Below are positions 1 to 5,614 of a stretch of 7,274 bases of DNA, in pieces. The notes beneath the pieces are model-generated. The model had not been told where the DNA came from. It ran no database searches and was given only the letters and a program-made list of their open reading frames with translations. Position 1 is the first letter of the stretch. Each line of letters begins with the position of its first letter. The stretch spans positions 1 through 7,274 of the forward strand of contig JABMMH010000262.1 in assembly GCA_013205645.1 (NCBI GenBank). The letters are read 5' to 3'. The translations under genes and the position numbers were made by a program. This DNA comes from Polaromonas sp. Lineage in GTDB: Bacteria; Pseudomonadota; Gammaproteobacteria; Burkholderiales; Burkholderiaceae_C.

Positions 1-540
1 GGTGCTGCCAGTACCTTGCTGGCCCAGTGCAATGCAGCGTTGACCCGCATGGATGAATTAAAACAAGGGCACACCGTTTTTCAGGGGTACTTTGGCGACG
101 TTGATCCCTTCGCAATTGTTCATCCTCTCGACACATTGAAAAGTGTCGGCCAACGAAAAATTGCAGCCGACGAGGTGCTACGCAATTCCAGTGCCGAGTG
201 GGATGCCCTGTGCGGTTTCAAGGCGGGGGCAAGTCGATTTAACGAAATCTTTGGGGCCGATGTCGACCCGTTTCAGTGCGACCCCGTGCGTGATCATCGC
301 GAATGGAGTGGGAAATCGCATGAGGCTCAACAAGGCATGCAGCCATTGGAGCCACTGGTTTCAGCGTTGTCTGCGTTTGAACTCCGGTTTCCCAAACAGA
401 CTCCCTCCAATTGGATGGAGGCAGCAGATAAGCGGCGCAATGTCTTGGAAGATGAGAGCCGCGATGCCGCAAAACAAAAGCAGGCGACCGAACAGGAAAT
501 CGAGGCGCTTGATCGTAAGCGGCTGGCCATGCCATCTTGA
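1..540 (+). CDS. Unrecognised protein, 3' end truncated by IS66 insertion; 5' end outside window
   Basis: The frame is open from base 1 (GGT GCT GCC...), so the start lies to the left of the window. Host coding sequence ends at base 514. The last eight codons (ending AMPS) are encoded by the IS66 left terminal repeat, which supplies the TGA at 538-540. I do not recognise the family. Two parts are visible. The first carries a repeated motif, FGDVDPF at bases 91-111 and FGADVDPF at 250-273, about 53 residues apart. The last 45 or so residues are rich in E, K, R, Q and A with no proline or glycine, suggesting a helical or coiled-coil segment such as those in SMC/SbcC-like ATPases or structural proteins. 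No Walker motif, signal peptide or membrane segment is seen. The first in-frame alternative start is TTG at 16, but nothing suggests it is used. The product is probably non-functional. Coding status is likely; function is unknown. Confidence 0.6.
   Translation, partial: GAASTLLAQCNAALTRMDELKQGHTVFQGYFGDVDPFAIVHPLDTLKSVGQRKIAADEVLRNSSAEWDALCGFKAGASRFNEIFGADVDPFQCDPVRDHREWSGKSHEAQQGMQPLEPLVSALSAFELRFPKQTPSNWMEAADKRRNVLEDESRDAAKQKQATEQEIEALDRKRLAMPS
515..540 (+). repeat. IS66 left terminal inverted repeat
   Basis: The sequence begins GTAAGCGGCTGG and ends GCCATCTTGA. It matches the reverse complement of 3014-3039 at 22 of 26 positions, with mismatches at repeat positions 10, 11, 14 and 18. Its last three bases (TGA) act as the stop codon of the interrupted upstream gene. 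Confidence 0.93.
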
Positions 541-562
541 GACAGGGAAGAAAGTGGGCAAA

Positions 563-597
563 CATAGTATCCACGAACCAAACAGGTGGACACTATG
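563..597 (+). promoter_or_regulatory. Inverted repeat covering the tnpA ribosome binding site and start codon
   Basis: Arms CATAGTATCCAC (563-574) and GTGGACACTATG (586-597) pair at 11 of 12 positions (one A-C mismatch) around an 11-nt loop. The 3' arm contains most of the Shine-Dalgarno sequence AGGTGG (584-589) and the whole ATG start of tnpA (595-597). A transcript covering both arms would fold and hide the start, while transcription starting inside the 5' arm would not. In other IS families (for example IS10 and IS50) such hairpins block translation from read-through transcripts. That role here is inference; the dyad could instead be a DNA-binding site for TnpA. Confidence 0.55.
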
Positions 598-966
598 GAA
601 ACGAAGAGAGTGGAGCGGCGCAAACACAGCGCCCAATTCAGGGCCGAGGTGCTTCAGGCGTGCCGCCAGGCCGATGCCTCCGTGGCCGCGATAGCGCTGC
701 GCAACGGGTTGAACGCCAATGTGGTTTACCGCTGGCTGCGCGAGGATGCCCGAGGCGTTGATACAGGCGCGGGCAGCCATGCAGCCATAAACACCAGGCC
801 CGGCGCCGAGTTCATTGCAGTGCAGATGCCCCCGCCGGCTGTGGCGGCAGCTCCGCCAGAAATCCGCATGGAGGTACGCCGCCCCGGGGCGGTCACTGTC
901 ACGGTAAGTTGGCCCGTCCAGTGTGCCGGCGAGTGCGCAGCCTGGCTGCGCGAGTGGCTGCGGTGA
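595..966 (+). CDS. tnpA: IS66 family accessory protein TnpA (OrfA), helix-turn-helix
   Basis: A 123-residue protein of the IS66 TnpA/OrfA family. It is required with TnpB and TnpC for transposition in IS66 elements where this has been tested; its exact biochemical role is not settled. Residues 1-12 are basic (METKRVERRKHS). Residues about 15-50 form a transposase-8-like helix-turn-helix (RAEVLQACRQADASV, then NGLNANVVYRWLRE), which should bind DNA. An alanine/proline-rich linker follows, and the C-terminus (VTVSWPVQCAGECAAWLREW) is characteristic of IS66 OrfA. I chose ATG 595 rather than GTG 586 because AGGTGG lies 5 nt upstream of 595 and because family members begin near this point. The stop overlaps the tnpB start by 4 bp (GTGA), indicating translational coupling. 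A dyad overlaps the start region. Confidence 0.9.
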   Translation: METKRVERRKHSAQFRAEVLQACRQADASVAAIALRNGLNANVVYRWLREDARGVDTGAGSHAAINTRPGAEFIAVQMPPPAVAAAPPEIRMEVRRPGAVTVTVSWPVQCAGECAAWLREWLR

Positions 967-1304
967 TTCGCATCGACGCGCTGTGGCTGGCGACTTCTCC
1001 CGTGGACATGCGCGCCGGCCCCGAGCGGCTGCTGGCCCGGGTGGTTCAGGTGTTCGGCGCCGCCCAGGCGCATCACGGCTACTTGTTTGCCAACGCGCGG
1101 GCCACGCGCATCAAGCTGCTGGTGCACGATGGCTTTGGCGTGTGGTGTGCGGCCCGGCGCCTGAACCAGGGCCGCTTTGCCTGGCCACGCGAAGCGTCTG
1201 AGGCTGCGGCGCCGATGACGCTGACACAGCCACAATTTGACGCCCTGGTGCTGGGCCTGCCCTGGCAGCGGCTGGAGCAAATGCAGGTGATTACGCGCAT
1301 GTAG
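963..1304 (+). CDS. tnpB: IS66 family accessory protein TnpB (IS66 Orf2-like)
   Basis: A 113-residue IS66 TnpB (IS66_Orf2 family, PF05717). This small protein is needed for IS66 transposition; it is unrelated to the RNA-guided nuclease TnpB of IS200/IS605. The whole length fits the family: IRIDALWLATSPVDMRAG at the N-terminus, then the core YLFANARATRIKLLVHDGFG, WCAARRLNQGRFAWP, and LVLGLPWQRLEQM near the end. I place the start at GTG 963, overlapping the tnpA TGA by 4 bp, because family proteins begin with M-I-R-I-D-A. The longer frame from 909 would add 18 residues not typical of the family. The TAG stop at 1302-1304 is followed, in the same frame, by open sequence leading straight into tnpC. 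Confidence 0.93.
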   Translation: MIRIDALWLATSPVDMRAGPERLLARVVQVFGAAQAHHGYLFANARATRIKLLVHDGFGVWCAARRLNQGRFAWPREASEAAAPMTLTQPQFDALVLGLPWQRLEQMQVITRM

Positions 1305-1388
1305 GTAAATGGGGGCGCACTGCTGGGAGGCAGGCAATCGGCACATGTCCCAATGGCGCGCAGAGGGTTTGCTTTGCACAATGCAGGC

Positions 1389-2975
1389 ATGCTCAACGTG
1401 CACGAACTCAAAGCCCAGGACCTGCACGGTCTGAGTTTCGGTGCGCTGGCCAAAATGGCTACCGAAATGCTGGCGCGCATCGTCCAGCAAAGCCAGCACA
1501 TCGATTTCCAGGCGCAAACCATCCGGCTGCGCGACATCAAAATTGAGCGCATCACGCACGAGCTCGCGCGCCTGAAGGCCTGGCGCTTTGGCGCCCGGAC
1601 CGAGCGCATGAGCGCCGAGCAGCGCGAGTTGTTCGAGGAAACGCTGGCCGCTGACCAAGCCAGCCTGGAGGCCCAGCTCGAAGCGCTGCAGGGCCAAAGC
1701 GGCGCGCCGGGCCCGGCTGTTGTCGCCGAACCCCGGCGCCAGCCCAAACGCCAGGCGCTGCCCGAACACCTGCAGCGCGTGGAGCACCGCCACGAACCCG
1801 AAAGTACCACTTGCGGCTGCGGCCAGCCGATGGTGCGCGTGGGCGAGGACATCAGCGAGAAGCTCGATATCGTGCCCGCCCAGTTCTTTGTGCATCGCCA
1901 CATCCGGGGCAAGTGGGCCTGCAAATGCTGCCAGGCGCTGGTGCAAGAGCCGGTCGAGCCGCACATCATCGACAAAGGCATGCCCGCTGAGGGCTTGATT
2001 GCCCACACCCTGGTGGTCCGCTTCGTCGACCACCTTCCCTACTACCGCCAGGAACAAATCAACGCACGCTCAGGCGTGCACACGCCGCGCTCGACCTTGG
2101 CGGCCTGGTCAGGCAGGGCTGGTGCCGCTTTGATGCCACTGTACGAGGCGCATCGCGCGTTTGTCCTTGGCGCGGCAACACTGCACGCCGACGAGACGCC
2201 GGTGAACATGCTCGACCCGGGTTCGGGCAAGACCAAGCGCGCTTACATCTGGGCGTACGCCCGCAGCAGCTTTGATGTGCTGGCGGGCGTGGCGTATGAC
2301 TTTTGCATTGGCCGGGCAGCGAAATACCCTGTTGAATTTCTCAAGGGCTGGTCGGGCACGCTGGTGTGCGACGGCTACAAAGTCTACGAGAGCGTCCTCA
2401 AGTTAGAGACGCGCATCGAGGCGGGCTGCATGGCGCACGCGAGGAGAAAATTTGACGAGCTGATTAAAGAAAACCAGAGCCCGGTGGCCACCCAGACCGT
2501 ACAACGCATCGCCTGGCTGTATCGGATTGAGAAAGAGGCCCGGGAACTGCCTGAGCATGAGCGCCTGGCCATGCGCCAGGCAAAGGCCAAGCCGCTGTGC
2601 GAGGAACTGCACGTTTGGCTGCGTCTGGAGCGCCAGCGCGTGCCCGACGGCAGCGCCATCGCCGGCGCCATCGACTACAGCCTGAACCGCTGGACGGCAC
2701 TGACGACGTACCTGGTCGACGGCAACGTGGCCATCGACAACAACCATGTTGAAAATCTCATGCGCCCGTGGGCCATGGGAAGAAAGGCATGGTTATTCGC
2801 CGGCAGCGAGCTCGCCGGCCAGCGCGCCGCTGTCGTCATGAGCCTGGTGCAGTCCGCCAGGATGCACGGCCTGGACCCGTGGGTCTACCTCAAGGACGTG
2901 CTCACGCGCCTGCCCGGCCACTTGAACAGCCGTATCGACGAGTTGCTGCCGCATCGCTGGCAGCCTGCAGGCTAA
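1389..2975 (+). CDS. tnpC: IS66 family transposase TnpC (DDE type)
   Basis: The catalytic transposase of the element, which should cut and join the IS ends. From ATG 1389 it has 528 residues, the normal family size. Domains in order: an N-terminal leucine-zipper-like coiled coil (about residues 1-80), an IS66 zinc-binding motif (C142-x-C144 with C178-x-C180-C181), the DDE_Tnp_IS66 catalytic core, and the short IS66 C-terminal domain after GRKAWLFAGSE. Likely catalytic residues are D268 (HADETP), D328 (VCDGYK) and E455 (NNHVENLMRP). No frameshift or internal stop is seen, so it may be active. ATG 1353 would add 12 residues (MARRGFALHNAG). I prefer 1389 because family members start with a sequence like MLNVHELK, but neither ATG has a well-placed Shine-Dalgarno sequence. 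Confidence 0.95.
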   Translation: MLNVHELKAQDLHGLSFGALAKMATEMLARIVQQSQHIDFQAQTIRLRDIKIERITHELARLKAWRFGARTERMSAEQRELFEETLAADQASLEAQLEALQGQSGAPGPAVVAEPRRQPKRQALPEHLQRVEHRHEPESTTCGCGQPMVRVGEDISEKLDIVPAQFFVHRHIRGKWACKCCQALVQEPVEPHIIDKGMPAEGLIAHTLVVRFVDHLPYYRQEQINARSGVHTPRSTLAAWSGRAGAALMPLYEAHRAFVLGAATLHADETPVNMLDPGSGKTKRAYIWAYARSSFDVLAGVAYDFCIGRAAKYPVEFLKGWSGTLVCDGYKVYESVLKLETRIEAGCMAHARRKFDELIKENQSPVATQTVQRIAWLYRIEKEARELPEHERLAMRQAKAKPLCEELHVWLRLERQRVPDGSAIAGAIDYSLNRWTALTTYLVDGNVAIDNNHVENLMRPWAMGRKAWLFAGSELAGQRAAVVMSLVQSARMHGLDPWVYLKDVLTRLPGHLNSRIDELLPHRWQPAG

Positions 2976-3013
2976 CGCTTTCGCCAACCCGTAGCATATT
3001 TCGACAGGCACAT

Positions 3014-3039
3014 TCAAGATGCCATCGCTGGCCGCTTAC
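3014..3039 (-). repeat. IS66 right terminal inverted repeat
   Basis: The reverse complement begins GTAAGCGGCCAG and ends GGCATCTTGA, giving 22/26 identity with the left end. It starts 38 bp after the tnpC stop codon. On the plus strand it contains an ATG at 3019-3021 that is in frame with the downstream IHF-like remnant. Confidence 0.93.
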
Positions 3040-3295
3040 GCTGAAACTGCCGTTTCGACCCTCTTGGAGGCGATGCATAGCGCAATGGTGCGTGGGCACC
3101 GCATTGAGATCAGGGGTTTCGGTAGTTTCTCAGTCATCCACCGTGCCTCGCGGATGGGCCGCAACCCGCGCAGAGGCGCTCCAGCGGAAAATTTCTGCGG
3201 CGCGTGTGCGGCATTTCAAGCCAGGCAAAGCGCTGCGTGAGGCAGTCGATTTGCCCGCTGATGAGGTTGCTCCCGCAAAGAGTCAGCCTAAATGA
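3019..3295 (+). pseudogene. IHF-beta/HU-family DNA-binding protein remnant, 5'-truncated by IS66 and frameshifted
   Basis: From 3040 the frame reads like integration host factor beta: ETAVSTLLEAM (helix), then RIEIRGFGSFSV and GRNPRRG, which includes the DNA-intercalating proline (codon 3166-3168). After about base 3190 the family sequence continues in the next frame (RVRHFKPGKALREAVD), ending at TGA 3293-3295. Removing one A from the A4 run at 3188-3191 restores a continuous family-like arm and C-terminus. About 21 N-terminal residues (helix 1) are missing and are replaced by IS-encoded MPSLAAY from an ATG in the IS66 right repeat. Without a frame change, translation from 3019 ends at TGA 3238-3240 after 73 residues. 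The tail beyond the family core (DLPADEVAPAKSQPK) is longer than in standard IHF-beta, so this may be an accessory paralogue. The frameshift could be a sequencing indel; the truncation is independent of it. Confidence 0.8.
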
Positions 3296-3814
3296 AAGTC
3301 GGGTGTGGAGAAAATCGTATGCCAGCAATGCCGCGATTTCAGCCATTGGAGATGAACGGATGAACTTCAAGAAACGCCACGAGCAGTCGTTCGCGAAAGT
3401 CCGCTATTGCGAAGCCTAAAAGGGCGCTTCGACAAGTAGCAGAACAAACTTCGCATTGGTACCAGACAGATCAAACAGGGACTTATTTGTCAATTTGGGA
3501 AAACACTTAGTAGCCCAAACAATGACCACTTTAATTTCGATGGTGTTGGTAACAAAAGGGTGTGTCAAGCGTATGCAGTCTGAAGCTTGTTCGCAGGAAC
3601 AACAAGTCGGCGCGTGTCAAGGTAGCAGCGCTTGCCTGACGCATTCCAATTAAAAGATTGATATATTCTGTTTAAAAAAATTCATGCATTGACGGATTAC
3701 CGTGCTGACTTAATCCGGCCTAAACTCTCCAGAGTCTTGAATAAAACATCAGCCTAATTTCTCGGACTCGGACTAGGCACGTGTATTGAACGACCATAGG
3801 TAGTCGCCTGTTAC
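3296..3814. other. Intergenic spacer, no convincing gene
   Basis: These 519 bp hold only short frames with no recognisable protein: a 19-residue frame at 3360-3419 and a 65-residue frame at 3456-3653 without a good ribosome binding site. Composition becomes AT-rich from about 3650 (for example TTTAAAAAAATTC around 3671-3683), unlike the genes on either side. A 6-bp dyad CGAAGC/GCTTCG (3410-3415 and 3426-3431) has no T-run after it and is not a standard terminator. TCGGAC is tandemly duplicated at 3762-3773. The AT-rich part probably contains the promoter of the DUF1800/DUF1501 operon. Confidence 0.5.
3689..3716 (+). promoter_or_regulatory. Possible sigma-70 promoter for the DUF1800/DUF1501 operon
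   Basis: TTGACG (3689-3694) and TAATCC (3711-3716) are 16 bp apart, just downstream of an A/T-rich tract that could act as an UP-like element. The -10 match is weak. The leader to the ATG at 3815 would be about 90 nt. Confidence 0.25.
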
Positions 3815-5614
3815 ATGAAAATACTTTTAAAATTAGTCTTGACAGTATTTCTTGCTGCTGCGTGCCTGATTACGCATGCGGTCCCCGTCGCATGGCAAGG
3901 GAGTCTTGAACCGCTACCTTCGTCCGAATGGAATCGCGATCGCGCTGCTCACTTTCTCGAGCGCGCTGGTTTCGGTGGCACGCCATCGGAGGTTTCGCGA
4001 CTGGCCGCGATGTCTCCCAAGCAAGCTGTGCGCTCGCTGGTGTACTACCGTGCGATTCACAATCCCTTGCCGCCCTTTGAAGATTCCGGTGCGTTTGATC
4101 CGGGCCTTGATCCGTTCGCACCTTCCCGGCCGGCTGCAACAGACTTGGCGAAGGCGACCGGCGAGTCACTCGGTGTAAAGGCCAAGCCTGCGGGTAACCG
4201 CAAGCTGCAGCAGGTTGCCGACCGCTTCCTGTATTGGAAGCGCGTGACCAAACTCGAGACGGAACGCATTGGCTATTGGTGGGCCAACCGCATGCTGGCG
4301 ACCCAGCGACCGCTGGAAGAAAAGATGGCGCTTTTCTGGCATGGCCATTTCGCGACCGGCGATGAAAAAGTCCAAGATTACCGCAATATGTGGAAACAGA
4401 ACGAACTTCTGCGCGCAAAGGCGACCGGCAACTTCCGTGATCTGCTGATCTCGGTGTCGCAGGATCCGGCGATGTTGGCGTCTCTTGATGCCGGCGTGAA
4501 TGTAAAGGGCGCGCCGAACGAGAACTTTGCACGCGAGATCATGGAGTTGTTCACCATGGGTGTCGGCAACTACACTGAAAAAGATATTCAGGAAGCGGCA
4601 CGCGCATTCACCGGCTGGAATTACAAAGGCCTCGTGTATGTCGTGAACCCTCAACAACACGACGATGGGATCAAGACGGTTCTTGGAAGCAGCGGTAATT
4701 TTGACGGTGTTCAAGTGATCGACATCATCCTTGGCAAGCAGGTGACATCGGAATACATCGCAAGCAAGCTGTATCGCTATTTTGTGCGCGAGGAAGTGAC
4801 GCCAGCCATGCGCGTGAAGCTTGGCAAGCTACTGCGTGACAAACAATTTGAGATCGCACCTTTCCTTGAAACGGTATTCGAGTCACGCGATTTTTATAGC
4901 GATGCATCGGTCGGTACGCACATCAAGCCACCGGTGGAATTGACAATTTCAACTTATCGCAAGCTAGGCTTGAGGGAAGTTCCGGGCATTCCGGACTTCA
5001 ATGTGCTGACCGAGTCGATGGGGCAAAAGCTTTTGAACCCGCCCAATGTGGCTGGATGGACCAGCGGGAAAAGTTGGATTACTCCTGGCCTTTTGCTCGT
5101 GCGTGGCAACTTTGTTTATGACACCGTTTTCCCGTCGGTCAATTTCATCGCGCCTGATCGCGTCGCCGACGACCGCTTCGGCATCGTGCCAGTGGCCGAT
5201 AAGCTCGCGATGGGCATGGATGTGACGAGTGCGACCAAGCCTGATGACAAAGAAGTCACGTCGATGTCGATGCAGAACGACCGCGACGAAGATTTCAATA
5301 CGCGCCTGGCAAGCTACCACGCTTGGCGCAAGGCGATTGAGAAGGTGAAGGCCATACCACGCATGCCGGCCCGCATAGACCTATCGCAAATGGTGCGCGA
5401 TGCTAGATGCGCGAGTGCCCAGCAAGCGGTGGATCATATGCTGATGCGCTTCCTGTCCGTGCCGGTCGATGAAGAAACGCGCAGGAAGATCAGTGCGCTG
5501 CTCGAATACGACCTTGGCACTGCTGACTTGAAACATGCAAACAGCTATATGGAGGATGCGTTGCGCAACGTGCTGCACGTAATTCTGTCGCTGCCTGCCT
5601 ACCAGCTTGGATGA
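3815..5614 (+). CDS. DUF1800 family exported protein
   Basis: A 599-residue protein of the DUF1800 family (PF08811), whose biochemical function is not established. It starts with a Sec signal peptide: MKILLK, a hydrophobic stretch to about residue 20, and a likely signal peptidase I site after THA (22/23). C17 also fits a loose lipobox (LAAAC), so a lipoprotein is a less likely alternative. Family motifs in order: HFLERAGFGGTPSEV (46-60), FWHGHF (174-179), the signature PNEN...REIMELFTMG...FTGW (234-268), KPPVE (371-375) and NPPNVAGW (408-415). The histidines and conserved acidic residues could bind metal, but this is inference. The length is ordinary for the family and there is no frame break. 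The nearest Shine-Dalgarno-like sequence (AGG at 3798-3800) is distant from the ATG, so initiation may be weak; the start is supported by the signal peptide. It overlaps the DUF1501 gene by 4 bp. Confidence 0.9.
   Translation: MKILLKLVLTVFLAAACLITHAVPVAWQGSLEPLPSSEWNRDRAAHFLERAGFGGTPSEVSRLAAMSPKQAVRSLVYYRAIHNPLPPFEDSGAFDPGLDPFAPSRPAATDLAKATGESLGVKAKPAGNRKLQQVADRFLYWKRVTKLETERIGYWWANRMLATQRPLEEKMALFWHGHFATGDEKVQDYRNMWKQNELLRAKATGNFRDLLISVSQDPAMLASLDAGVNVKGAPNENFAREIMELFTMGVGNYTEKDIQEAARAFTGWNYKGLVYVVNPQQHDDGIKTVLGSSGNFDGVQVIDIILGKQVTSEYIASKLYRYFVREEVTPAMRVKLGKLLRDKQFEIAPFLETVFESRDFYSDASVGTHIKPPVELTISTYRKLGLREVPGIPDFNVLTESMGQKLLNPPNVAGWTSGKSWITPGLLLVRGNFVYDTVFPSVNFIAPDRVADDRFGIVPVADKLAMGMDVTSATKPDDKEVTSMSMQNDRDEDFNTRLASYHAWRKAIEKVKAIPRMPARIDLSQMVRDARCASAQQAVDHMLMRFLSVPVDEETRRKISALLEYDLGTADLKHANSYMEDALRNVLHVILSLPAYQLG

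Larger units (their letters stand above)
515..3039 (+). mobile_element. IS66-family insertion sequence, complete, 2525 bp
   Basis: The element is bounded by 26-bp imperfect inverted repeats starting with GTAAGCGGC, the end type typical of IS66. It carries the three-gene IS66 set tnpA, tnpB and tnpC in one direction, all uninterrupted. The length fits the usual 2.5-2.7 kb. IS66 elements normally make an 8-bp target duplication. Here the outer flanks are GCTTGATC (507-514) and GCTGAAAC (3040-3047), which agree at only 5 of 8 bases, and the genes on the two sides are unrelated. The element therefore seems intact and possibly active, but its present position is not the product of one simple insertion. 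Its base composition is visibly GC-richer than the flanking spacer and the DUF1800/DUF1501 genes. Confidence 0.95.

Noticed and set aside
537..570. Promoter for tnpA (TTGAGA followed by TAGTAT or CATAGT)
   Set aside because: Spacings are 20-22 bp and the -10 matches are poor; I cannot support a promoter call.
726..2057. Long minus-strand frame (443 codons) across tnpA, tnpB and tnpC
   Set aside because: It is an antisense shadow of GC-rich IS66 genes, with histidine/leucine/alanine-rich composition, no recognisable motifs, and three well-identified genes on the opposite strand.
2768..3018. Possible longer N-terminus for the IHF-like frame ending at 3295
   Set aside because: This part of the frame is an out-of-frame reading of tnpC; only its end, from about 3190, is real IHF-family sequence.
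3410..3431. CGAAGC/GCTTCG dyad as a terminator
   Set aside because: The stem is only 6 bp and no T-run follows it.
3456..3653. 65-codon plus-strand frame in the spacer
   Set aside because: There is no ribosome binding site at a usual distance, no recognisable motif, and mixed composition; it is compatible with chance.
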